Shown here in pieces: positions 1 through 7,044 of a stretch of 13,309 nt of DNA (position 1 is the first letter of the stretch; every line of letters begins with the position of its first letter). This DNA comes from Acidaminococcaceae bacterium (lineage in GTDB: Bacteria > Bacillota > Negativicutes > Acidaminococcales > Acidaminococcaceae), in contig JAQUUF010000015.1 of the NCBI GenBank assembly GCA_028693975.1, positions 1 through 13,309 on the forward strand. Reading direction: 5' to 3'. The notes under the pieces are model-generated. The model saw only the letters and a list, made by a program, of their open reading frames with translations. It did no database searches and was not told the DNA's origin. A program made the translations under genes and the position numbers.

Positions 1-295
1 GGCTTCCGGCACCCTTAGTGCCGAATTTCTGCCCCAGATTATCACCGAAGATAACCAGCTTGTGATCAATATCGATCAGTTCACCGACAATAGCACCCAA
101 GACCATACTGACAATCACAATCATCAGATTATTAGTCTTAAGAGCCATCTGCACACCGATGAGCATGACACAAAGCCCAATGCCATGCATGATCGTCGTC
201 TGCCACCGCTCCGGCAGTCCTTGCCGTAAGAGCAAGCCTAGCAAAGAGCCTCCCACAATCGTGAGCATGTTGACGATTGTTCCCAAGCCACTCAT
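1..295 (-). CDS. DUF554 family membrane protein (partial, C-terminus missing)
   Basis: The first 98 residues of a hydrophobic protein are present and the rest lies off the left edge. The start MSGLGTIVNMLTIVGGSLLG and the later stretch MVLGAIVGELIDID match the DUF554 (YdfK/YqgA-like) family as I know it: small multi-pass inner-membrane proteins of unknown function. Three hydrophobic segments are visible, at about residues 5-24, 35-52 and 56-72. The ATG overlaps the parB stop as ATGA, and AAGGAG at 306-311 inside parB gives a ribosome binding site 10 bases upstream, so it is probably translationally coupled to parB. No promoter of its own is seen. Family assignment is fairly secure. Its function is unknown, and a link to chromosome segregation is suggested only by position. 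Confidence 0.85.
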   Translation of the reverse strand, partial: MSGLGTIVNMLTIVGGSLLGLLLRQGLPERWQTTIMHGIGLCVMLIGVQMALKTNNLMIVIVSMVLGAIVGELIDIDHKLVIFGDNLGQKFGTKGAGS

Positions 296-1257
296 ACGTT
301 AAAAGCTCCTTGGGGCAGGCCAGTACTCTTGCGCTCACGCTCCAACATCTGCTCATACAAGCGTTCCAGCTCCTCTAGCGAATAATACTCCAAGACAATC
401 TTGCCTTTGCCTGCTTGTAGCGGCGTAATCTTAACTTTGGTGCTAAAGCTCTCCGTTAAGCGGTTTTCAAGCTCTTCCAGCTCTAGTTCCACATTTTTTT
501 CTTCTTTTTTACCTTTTTTCTTCTTTTTACCTTTGATATTACCAACTTTTTCTTGTAACAGGGCTTCTTTCCTGTTTTGATTGTGTTGGCTGATAATTTC
601 TTCTACTTTGCGGGCCGTCCAAGCGTTTTGCACGATTTTATCCACATAAGTTTGGATTTCGTCCTCTTCTGCCAAGGAGAGCAAAGGTTTAACCTGTCCC
701 AGACTCAGTTCTTTTTTGGATAAAGAACTTAATACCTCCTCCGGTAATTTCAACAGCCGCAACATCACGCTGATAGAAGCTCTGCTTTTGCCCAATTTCT
801 TAGCTACATCGTTTTGATTGAGGTGCAATTTGTCCATCATGGAGCGTACGCCTTCGGCTTCCTCCACGGGATTAAGGTCACTGCGTTGCATATTCTCAAT
901 CAGAGCTACTTCCATCATGGCCTGCTCATCATATTTCCGTACAACCGCCGGAACCTGCGTCAGTCCTACTTCTTTGGCCGCACGCCACCTGCGCTCGCCG
1001 GCTACTATTTCATATTTTTTCCCTTTTTGGCGCACGATAAGGGGCTGGATGACGCCGTGCTCTTTGATAGAAGCAATTAATTCCTCTAACTGAGCCGGGT
1101 CAAAATCCTTACGTGGCTGATAGGGGTTAGGCGTCAAGTCCTCTACCTTAACTTCCCCTGTTATCTCTCCCTTGGTAACAGCTGCCACAACTTCTTTCTT
1201 GCTACCAAATAATTGGTCTAAGCCACCACCGCCCAAACCGCTTCTCTTAGTTGCCAT
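292..1257 (-). CDS. parB: Chromosome partitioning protein ParB (Spo0J family)
   Basis: This 321-residue protein binds parS, spreads along DNA as a CTP-dependent clamp and helps load SMC near the origin (family knowledge). The N-terminal tail SGLGGGGLDQLFG (residues 6-18) resembles the ParA-contacting tail. The CTP-binding motif GERRWR is at 87-92, the motif ENMQRSDLNP at 121-130, and a helix-turn-helix (NQNDVAKKLGKSRASIS) at about 147-163. A lysine-rich linker (about 242-255) separates the DNA-binding part from the C-terminal dimerisation domain. The start chosen is the ATG at 1257, which has AGGAGG at 1267-1272. An upstream in-frame start at 1353 would add 32 residues unlike ParB and lie entirely inside parA. 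It overlaps parA by 11 bases and the DUF554 gene by 4, indicating one operon. Confidence 0.96.
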   Translation of the reverse strand: MATKRSGLGGGGLDQLFGSKKEVVAAVTKGEITGEVKVEDLTPNPYQPRKDFDPAQLEELIASIKEHGVIQPLIVRQKGKKYEIVAGERRWRAAKEVGLTQVPAVVRKYDEQAMMEVALIENMQRSDLNPVEEAEGVRSMMDKLHLNQNDVAKKLGKSRASISVMLRLLKLPEEVLSSLSKKELSLGQVKPLLSLAEEDEIQTYVDKIVQNAWTARKVEEIISQHNQNRKEALLQEKVGNIKGKKKKKGKKEEKNVELELEELENRLTESFSTKVKITPLQAGKGKIVLEYYSLEELERLYEQMLERERKSTGLPQGAFNV

Positions 1258-2011
1258 GTTGCAGTACCTCCTGTGCCAAAGCGCGATAAACTTCTGCTCC
1301 TTTGGATTTGGTATCATAGATATTAATAGGCTGACCATAGCTGGGAGCCTCACCCAGTCTCACTCCGCGGGGTATAATAGTATTGTAGAGCTCTTTGGCG
1401 AAGTACTTCCTGACCTCGCCCAAGACATCATTCGCCAAATGAGTTCTGGAATCATACATCGTCATAAGGATACCTTCAATCACCAAATCCGGGTTCAATC
1501 GCTCCTGCACCTTTTGGATGGTGCTCATTAATTGGGTTACTCCCTCTAAGGCATAGAATTCGCTTTGGATAGGTATCAGCACGGAATCCGCTGCCATAAA
1601 AGCATTAATCGTCAACAAACTGAGAGAAGGGGGACAGTCAATGATAATATAATCATATTGCTCCTTGACCTTATCTATCGCTTCCTTCAAGCAGCCTTCT
1701 CTATTAGGTTGATTAACCAAATCAATCTCCGCAGCGGCCAGCTGAATCGTGGCCGGCACTACATAGAGCTCACCGAACGCTGTTTTATGCGTTATTTCCT
1801 GCAAAGGGACTTTTTTAATCAAGGTATCATAAATACATTGTTTTAATGAATTTTTGGCAATGCCCAAACCGCTAGTAGCATTACCCTGGGGGTCCTCATC
1901 CACCAGAAGCACCTTTTTGCCTGCTTCTGCCAAGCAAGCAGCTAAATTCACACTGGTCGTTGTTTTGCCTACGCCACCTTTTTGGTTGGCTACTGCAATT
2001 ATTCTTCCCAC
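1247..2011 (-). CDS. parA: Chromosome partitioning ATPase ParA (Soj family)
   Basis: This 254-residue MinD/ParA-type ATPase works with ParB in origin segregation and, in relatives, regulates DnaA. The deviant Walker A motif KGGVGKTT is at residues 11-18, the following motif VDEDPQGNATSG at 37-48, and Walker B IIIDCPPS at 122-129. Length is normal for chromosomal ParA, which lacks the N-terminal helix-turn-helix domain of plasmid ParA proteins. The start is GTG at 2011, preceded at 7 bases by GGAGG (2019-2023); no ATG is better placed. It is the first gene after the parS-containing gap and overlaps parB by 11 bases. The nearest promoter is the TTGTAA/TATAAT pair at 2175-2203, just upstream of parS. 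Confidence 0.97.
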   Translation of the reverse strand: MGRIIAVANQKGGVGKTTTSVNLAACLAEAGKKVLLVDEDPQGNATSGLGIAKNSLKQCIYDTLIKKVPLQEITHKTAFGELYVVPATIQLAAAEIDLVNQPNREGCLKEAIDKVKEQYDYIIIDCPPSLSLLTINAFMAADSVLIPIQSEFYALEGVTQLMSTIQKVQERLNPDLVIEGILMTMYDSRTHLANDVLGEVRKYFAKELYNTIIPRGVRLGEAPSYGQPINIYDTKSKGAEVYRALAQEVLQHGN

Positions 2012-2114
2012 AAGAGCACCTCCGCCTAACTATTCTTCTTACTAAATTATGCTACTATTCTAACATAAAACCTAGGGGAATAATAGTACAAGGCTTAATC
2101 TTACCTAAATATTT

Positions 2115-2164
2115 AAAGGTCGAAAGGTCAATGTTCCACGTGGAACATTGACCTTTCGACCTTT
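2115..2164. repeat. Perfect 50-bp palindrome containing parS
   Basis: The two 25-base arms are exact reverse complements with no mismatch and no spacer, centred between 2139 and 2140. Each arm carries AAAGGTC twice (one base apart) in one orientation, giving four symmetric copies around the central parS. As RNA, from the parA promoter, it would fold into a very long hairpin. No T-run follows on either strand, so it is not a standard intrinsic terminator. The perfect symmetry far beyond the 16-bp ParB site implies selection or a recent inverted duplication. Confidence 0.97.
2132..2147. promoter_or_regulatory. parS: parS centromere site (ParB binding)
   Basis: TGTTCCACGTGGAACA is a perfect 16-bp palindrome that differs from the widely conserved bacterial parS consensus TGTTTCACGTGAAACA by one symmetric substitution in each half (T to C and A to G). 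It lies 120 bp upstream of parA, where chromosomal parS sites are often found. It is the only copy I saw in the window. Confidence 0.95.
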
Positions 2165-2174
2165 GTACAACCGC

Positions 2175-2203
2175 ATTATAGCTAGCTTGGCCAGCTTTTA
2201 CAA
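2175..2203 (-). promoter_or_regulatory. Predicted sigma-70/sigma-A promoter for parAB
   Basis: On the minus strand a -35 of TTGTAA (2198-2203, overlapping the rsmG stop codon) is followed after exactly 17 bases by a perfect -10, TATAAT (2175-2180). Initiation would be near 2168, only a few bases before the parS palindrome, giving a leader of about 155 bases before the parA GTG. A weaker alternative nearer parA is an extended -10, TGTTAGAAT at 2057-2065, without a good -35. Confidence 0.65.
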
Positions 2204-2911
2204 ACTATTTTTACTCGGCAATCCTGCCTTGCGTGGGTATTGTTTAGGCGTTGCTTTGACTTTTTTAATCTTGATAATGCCGCGTCCATCATCCAGTCCC
2301 GGTAATTTTACTTTCTGCGCACTTTCTAAGGTTCCACCCAGAATTGTTATAGCATGCTCGGCTGCCTGGGCTTCTTCCGCATACTTGCTACCCTTCAGGG
2401 CAAAGAAATAACCTCCTGTTTTGACCAAGGGCAAACAATATTCTGTCAGCACCGGCAAAGCAGCTACGGCTCTGGCGACCACAATATCGTATTGCCCCCG
2501 ATGTAACGGGCTTTGTCCGGCTTCTTCTGCCCTAAGATGCACGCAACTAATGCCTTCCAGCCCCAACTCGGCGATAACCTGCTCCAAGAAATGTACTCTC
2601 TTAGCCAGGGAGTCGATAAGGACAACTTCCAGCGAAGGACAGTAAATCTTCAGAGGCAAGCCCGGCAGTCCAGCGCCGGTACCCACGTCGGCAAGCTTCT
2701 TGCCTGCAAAGAGTTGTGCGTCATAGACTAGCAGGGAATCTATCATATGCTTAATAGCCACGTCCTCGGGCTCGGTAATCGCAGTAAGGTTCATTACTTT
2801 GTTAGTTTCCACCAACATTTCGTAGTATTTTTGCAATTGCTCCACTTGCAAAGGGCTAAAGCTCAGTCCTGCTTCTGTCCTCTTGGTCACTAATGCTTCT
2901 CTGAACTCCAT
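2198..2911 (-). CDS. rsmG: 16S rRNA (guanine-527-N7)-methyltransferase RsmG (GidB)
   Basis: This 237-residue S-adenosylmethionine-dependent enzyme methylates N7 of G527 in 16S rRNA; loss in other bacteria gives low-level streptomycin resistance (family knowledge). Visible motifs are NLTAI (41-45), HMIDSL (55-60), the cofactor-binding loop DVGTGAGLPG (75-84), VLIDSLAKR (97-105) and VVARAVA (144-150). The ATG shares one base with the mnmG stop codon, and AAAGGAAG upstream inside mnmG serves as ribosome binding site, so mnmG and rsmG are coupled, an arrangement common in bacteria. Its stop codon overlaps the -35 of the putative parAB promoter. Start and length fit the family. Confidence 0.97.
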   Translation of the reverse strand: MEFREALVTKRTEAGLSFSPLQVEQLQKYYEMLVETNKVMNLTAITEPEDVAIKHMIDSLLVYDAQLFAGKKLADVGTGAGLPGLPLKIYCPSLEVVLIDSLAKRVHFLEQVIAELGLEGISCVHLRAEEAGQSPLHRGQYDIVVARAVAALPVLTEYCLPLVKTGGYFFALKGSKYAEEAQAAEHAITILGGTLESAQKVKLPGLDDGRGIIKIKKVKATPKQYPRKAGLPSKNSL

Positions 2912-4779
2912 TATTGCTCTTCCTTTCGCCTTTTGGCTTCCAAATAAATCATCAAAACGCTAATATCCGCCGGGGAAACGCCCGATATTCTCGAGGCTTG
3001 CCCCAAAGATACCGGCCGTACGGTAGCTAGCTTCTCTGCGGCCTCCGTGGATAATTCTTTAATAGAGCGATAGTCTATGCTCTCCGGTAATAGTTTATTC
3101 TCTAGCTTGAGGGCCTTGGCTACTTCCTGGCGTTGTTTGAGGATATAACCGTCATATTTGGCTTGAATCTCGACCTGCTCCGCTACTACCGCAGGTAATT
3201 CCGGCAGTCCGAAGGCTTGGGCGGCCTTAGCATAGCTAATTTGCTGTCTTTTGAGGAGCTCTAGGAGACTAATCTTACTGCGAATAGCACTTGTTCCTAG
3301 CTCCGCCAACTTCTTTTGATTCTCCTCGGTAGGTGCCACATAGGTCTGTCCTAAGCTAAAGAGTGTTCTCTCCAATAAATCTCTCTTGGCGGTAAAGCTG
3401 CTCCAACGCTCGCTGTTCACCAGCCCAATCTCTTGTCCTAGGGGCGTTAAGCGTAAATCAGCATTGTCCTGACGCAGCAAGAGGCGGTATTCGGCCCGCG
3501 ACGTCATCATTCTATAGGGTTCGTGAGTGCCTTTAGTCACCAAATCATCAATCAGCACGCCGATATAGCCTTGACTACGGCCGATAACTATAGCCTGCTT
3601 GCCTTGTAGCTTACGCATAGCGTTAATGCCAGCCATCAGGCCCTGCGCCGCTGCTTCTTCGTAGCCGCTGGTACCATTGGACTGTCCGGCGCTAAAGAGT
3701 CCGCTGATCTGCTTATGCTCCAGTGAAGCCTTCAATTGCAGTGGGTCTAAGCAGTCATAATCAATAGCGTAGCCTGCGCGCATCATCTGGCACTTCTCCA
3801 GGCCAGGAATGGTATGCATAAACTCAATCTGGATATCCGCCGGCAGCGACGACGACATGCCCTGGACATAGACTTCATTAGTGTCCAGCCCCTCCGGCTC
3901 TAGGAAGAGCTGATGCCTGTCTTTGTCGGCGAAGCGTACTATCTTAGCCTCAATAGAGGGGCAATACCGCGGTCCTACGCCTTCTACATAGCCGTTAAAC
4001 ATGCCACTACGCTGCAAATTGTCTCGAATAATCTTATGCGTGGTCGGATTGGTATAGGTCAGGTAACAGGGAACCTGCTCTCTAGTCTTCACTTTATTTA
4101 GGAAGGAAAAATTATAGACCTGGGCATCGCCATACTGGGGCTCCATCTTGCTGTAATCCAAAGTTCTGGCATCAATTCTGGCCGGTGTGCCCGTCTTGAA
4201 CCGCATGAGTTTGACGCCGATATGCAGCAGGGAAGCAGACAGCTTCTGGGGTGCTCTGGTGCCGTTGGGACCGCTGTCATAATTAACTTCGCCATAGACT
4301 ATCTTGCCGCGCAAATAGGTACCTGTAGCCAGAATAACGCAAGGTGCGGCAAATACTTCTCCTGTTTCGGCCTTAACTCCCTTAACCTCGTTTTTTTCCA
4401 CGATTACTTCATCAATCATTAATTGTTTCAAATCCAAGTTCTCTTGGTTTTCCACAATTTTTTTCATCAGATTGTGGTAAAAAGGCTTATCAGCTTGTGC
4501 TCTCAGAGCATGCACCGCATAACCTTTGCCCGTATTGTGCATCCTCATCTGGATACAAGCTTCATCGGCGGACAAACCCATTTGTCCTCCCAATGCATCT
4601 ATTTCTCTGACCAAATGTCCCTTGGCCGGTCCTCCTACCGAAGGATTACAAGGCATAAACGCTACATTATCCAGCGTCACCGTGGTCAAGAGCACCTTGC
4701 CTCCCAGCCTGGCAGCGGCTAGAGCAGCTTCTACACCGGCGTGTCCTGCTCCTATTACTATTACATCATATTGTTCCAA
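2911..4779 (-). CDS. mnmG: tRNA uridine-5-carboxymethylaminomethyl modification enzyme MnmG (GidA)
   Basis: This 622-residue FAD protein, with MnmE, installs the (carboxymethyl)aminomethyl group on wobble U34 of tRNAs. The dinucleotide-binding motif GAGHAGVEAA is at 10-19, with PCNPSVGGPAKGHLVREIDA at about 43-62. Two conserved cysteine contexts are intact: Cys44 in PCNP and Cys273 in GPRYCPSIE. The C-terminal MnmE/tRNA-interacting region ends with SRISGVSPADISVL. The start codon is TTG at 4779, with GGAGG at 4788-4792, 8 bases away; no ATG fits the family N-terminus MEQYDVIVIGAG. One oddity: residues 80-89 read MHNTGKGYAV where I expect LNTxKGPAV. It lies 27 bases after mnmE and shares one base with rsmG. 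Confidence 0.97.
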   Translation of the reverse strand: MEQYDVIVIGAGHAGVEAALAAARLGGKVLLTTVTLDNVAFMPCNPSVGGPAKGHLVREIDALGGQMGLSADEACIQMRMHNTGKGYAVHALRAQADKPFYHNLMKKIVENQENLDLKQLMIDEVIVEKNEVKGVKAETGEVFAAPCVILATGTYLRGKIVYGEVNYDSGPNGTRAPQKLSASLLHIGVKLMRFKTGTPARIDARTLDYSKMEPQYGDAQVYNFSFLNKVKTREQVPCYLTYTNPTTHKIIRDNLQRSGMFNGYVEGVGPRYCPSIEAKIVRFADKDRHQLFLEPEGLDTNEVYVQGMSSSLPADIQIEFMHTIPGLEKCQMMRAGYAIDYDCLDPLQLKASLEHKQISGLFSAGQSNGTSGYEEAAAQGLMAGINAMRKLQGKQAIVIGRSQGYIGVLIDDLVTKGTHEPYRMMTSRAEYRLLLRQDNADLRLTPLGQEIGLVNSERWSSFTAKRDLLERTLFSLGQTYVAPTEENQKKLAELGTSAIRSKISLLELLKRQQISYAKAAQAFGLPELPAVVAEQVEIQAKYDGYILKQRQEVAKALKLENKLLPESIDYRSIKELSTEAAEKLATVRPVSLGQASRISGVSPADISVLMIYLEAKRRKEEQ

Positions 4780-4806
4780 AATTCCAGCCTCCGTGCTTAC
4801 TAAGTC

Positions 4807-6183
4807 TTATTTGCCCAAACAAAATCTGGCAAAAATATCATTAATTATTTCTTCGCTCACAGTTTCTCCGGTAATCGCACCCAATTGATCCAACGCACCT
4901 CTAAGATCAATCTCAATACAATCATAGGGCAGATGATTGTGCGCTGCCAGTAAGGCATCATCCAAACTTATTTTCGCATCTTGCAGCAAGTGGGCATGGC
5001 GGGCATTTTGCACCAGCACACCACCCTCGGCTGCACTGCCTTGCGCATAAACATAAGTTTTTAGCCACTGAATAAAGGTTTCTATCCCTGCCGCTGTTTT
5101 GGCCGAGAGAACTAAAACGCGATTTTCCCCAAATTCGGCTTTTAAGGCCTGCAAATCCACTTGTAGGTGTAAATCCCCTTTATTCACAATAACTACGCTC
5201 TCACGGCCTTTTAGAGCACGCAAAATTTCTAGGTCTTCGTCTTGCAAAGTCATGGAGCCATCCAGAACAGCCACAACCAGCTGTGCCTGCTCCATGGTCT
5301 CTCGACTTCTGGCTACGCCTATTTGCTCGATATGGTCACCCGTCGTTCTGATACCGGCGGTATCTGCCAAGAGCAAAGGTATCCCGTCGATAAGAATTTG
5401 TTCTTGAATGACATCGCGGGTAGTGCCCGGTATGGCAGACACAATAGCCCGTTCTTCTTGCAAGAGGCGATTGAGCAAACTGGATTTGCCCACATTGGGC
5501 CGTCCCACCAAAACCGTCCGCAAGCCTTCCCGCACAATTTTGCCCGTGTGGGCTGTGGACAAGAGCTGCTCCACTCTTTGAAGACTTTGAGCTATGACCT
5601 CGCAGGCAGAGTTATAAGTTACTTCCTCAATATCTTCTTCCGGGTAGTCAATCGTTGCTTCCAATCGTACCACCAAGTCCTTGAGCTGCGTTCTCATGAC
5701 ACTGATAGCGCGCGACAAGGCACCTCTTTGCTGCGCCAAAGCTCCCTGCAAAGCCTGCTTGCTGCGGGCTTCAATAACCCCCATAACAGCCTCTGCCTGA
5801 GCCAAATCTACCCGTCCGTTCAAGAAAGCCCTCTTAGTAAATTCTCCCGGTTCCGCTGCTCTGGCACCTAATTGATAGGTTAATTTTAATATTTCTTCCA
5901 TCGCTTGTAACCCGCCGTGGCACTGAATCTCCACCACATCTTCACCGGTATAGGAGTGGGGTGCGGCCATATAGACAGTTAATACTTCATCTATAACCTG
6001 ACCTGCATTATCCACAATATGCCCATACAACAGACGATGATCCTCCTGCACGCCCAGCTTTTTGCTGCCTAATGCTCGAAAAGCCCGGCAGCCTATGTCC
6101 ACAGCCTGCGGTCCGCTAATTCTAATTATTCCCACCGCTCCCAGGCCTAGGGCCGTGGCGATAGCACTAATAGTATCTTCCAT
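4807..6183 (-). CDS. mnmE: tRNA modification GTPase MnmE (TrmE)
   Basis: This 458-residue GTPase partners MnmG in wobble-uridine modification of tRNA. It has an N-terminal tetrahydrofolate-binding domain (about 1-118), a helical domain, and an inserted G domain with G1 GRPNVGKS (227-234), G2 region PGTTRD (252-257), G3 DTAG (274-277) and G4 NKGD (334-337). It ends in FCLGK, with the catalytic C-terminal cysteine at 455 in a CxGK motif. The start is ATG with an AAAGGAA-type ribosome binding site, close to the usual family start. An intrinsic terminator (6198-6236) lies directly upstream, so expression depends on read-through from jag or on regulation of that hairpin. No separate promoter was found between the terminator and the start; there are too few bases for one. 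Confidence 0.97.
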   Translation of the reverse strand: MEDTISAIATALGLGAVGIIRISGPQAVDIGCRAFRALGSKKLGVQEDHRLLYGHIVDNAGQVIDEVLTVYMAAPHSYTGEDVVEIQCHGGLQAMEEILKLTYQLGARAAEPGEFTKRAFLNGRVDLAQAEAVMGVIEARSKQALQGALAQQRGALSRAISVMRTQLKDLVVRLEATIDYPEEDIEEVTYNSACEVIAQSLQRVEQLLSTAHTGKIVREGLRTVLVGRPNVGKSSLLNRLLQEERAIVSAIPGTTRDVIQEQILIDGIPLLLADTAGIRTTGDHIEQIGVARSRETMEQAQLVVAVLDGSMTLQDEDLEILRALKGRESVVIVNKGDLHLQVDLQALKAEFGENRVLVLSAKTAAGIETFIQWLKTYVYAQGSAAEGGVLVQNARHAHLLQDAKISLDDALLAAHNHLPYDCIEIDLRGALDQLGAITGETVSEEIINDIFARFCLGK

Positions 6184-6197
6184 AGCTTATTCCTTTC

Positions 6198-6236
6198 AAA
6201 AAAATAACTCCGGCAACTGAATCATTACCGGAGTTA
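6198..6236 (-). terminator. Intrinsic terminator between jag and mnmE
   Basis: On the minus strand a 9-bp stem (TAACTCCGG, 6228-6236, pairing with CCGGAGTTA, 6205-6213) with a 14-base loop is followed at once by seven T residues (6198-6204). It begins after the jag stop and ends about 14 bases before the mnmE ATG, so its T-run borders the mnmE ribosome binding site. It could end a rpmH-jag transcript or act as an attenuator for mnmE. Confidence 0.85.
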
Positions 6237-6252
6237 AGCAACATATTTTAGA

Positions 6253-7029
6253 TTATTTCAAAGTAATAACGACTTTACGGTAAGGCTCATCGCCCTCACT
6301 GTAGGTTGTCAAAGACCGGTCATTCTGCAAAGTCATATGAATTATTTTGCGCTCATAAGGGTTCATCGGCTCCAGAGCTACTTGTTCGCCTGTACGTTTG
6401 ACCTTATCAGCCAGCCGTTCTGCCAAGCGCACCAGAGTCTCACGACGACGCTTGCGGTAATCTTCTACATCAATGATGATACGTACTCGCTCTTTGGTAT
6501 GTTTATTAGCTACCAAATTGGTCAAGTACTGCAAAGAATCTAAGGTTTGTCCATGCTTACCAATTAAGACGCCCATCCCTGGACCATGTAATTTGAACTG
6601 GACTCCTTCTTCCTCGGGGTCATAGAATTTCTCCATCATTACATTCATCTTCATCTTAGCAAACAGACCTTGCAAGAAAGCTTTGGCTGCTGCCACTGCC
6701 GCTTCACGCTCTTGTGCGGCCACTTCCTTATCTACAGGAGCAGTCGTCGACGCTGGCTCAGGCTCTGCCTTGGTTGCGCTCTGCACAACAACTACTTCTT
6801 CCACGCTTTCCGCCACTACTTCTACTGCTACAGGAGCAGTTTCTGCTTCTGCTTCCACCACAGTAACTTTTACCTTGGCATCACGTCCTCCGATTAAACC
6901 AAACAGGGAACTCTTTTTGGGCTCCGTTACTACTTCTACCTGAACTTTATCTCTGGTTGTCTGTAGCTCTTCTAGAGCCGCAGCCACCGCTTCTTCCACA
7001 GTTTTACCACTTTTTTCAACAACTTGCAT
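6253..7029 (-). CDS. jag: RNA-binding protein Jag/KhpB (EloR)
   Basis: This 258-residue protein has the three-part Jag layout: a Jag_N domain (about 1-56, with SLFGLIGGRDAKVKV at 41-55), a variable linker, a KH domain (about 125-195, GxxG-type loop IGKHG at 156-160) and an R3H domain (about 196-258, with R227KIIH231 forming the R-x3-H motif). In relatives it binds RNA and affects cell elongation and division. The linker (about 57-118) is rich in Val, Glu, Ala and Thr and looks disordered. The ATG is preceded at 8 bases by AAGGAGG (7038-7044), just after the yidC stop; yidC-jag adjacency is typical of Gram-positive lineages. A strong terminator follows. Confidence 0.95.
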   Translation of the reverse strand: MQVVEKSGKTVEEAVAAALEELQTTRDKVQVEVVTEPKKSSLFGLIGGRDAKVKVTVVEAEAETAPVAVEVVAESVEEVVVVQSATKAEPEPASTTAPVDKEVAAQEREAAVAAAKAFLQGLFAKMKMNVMMEKFYDPEEEGVQFKLHGPGMGVLIGKHGQTLDSLQYLTNLVANKHTKERVRIIIDVEDYRKRRRETLVRLAERLADKVKRTGEQVALEPMNPYERKIIHMTLQNDRSLTTYSEGDEPYRKVVITLK

Positions 7030-7044
7030 GATGTAAGCCTCCTT

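Noticed and set aside
1258..1353. A longer ParB start adding 32 residues
   Set aside because: The extra residues lie wholly inside parA and do not look like ParB, while the internal ATG at 1257 has an excellent ribosome binding site.
2115..2164. The parS palindrome as a transcription terminator for rsmG
   Set aside because: No T-run follows on either strand, and the centre is a precise parS. It may slow polymerase, but a standard terminator is not supported.
5242..5871. 209-codon open frame on the plus strand
   Set aside because: It lies entirely antisense to mnmE, whose motifs are complete. No family resemblance or ribosome binding site was seen.
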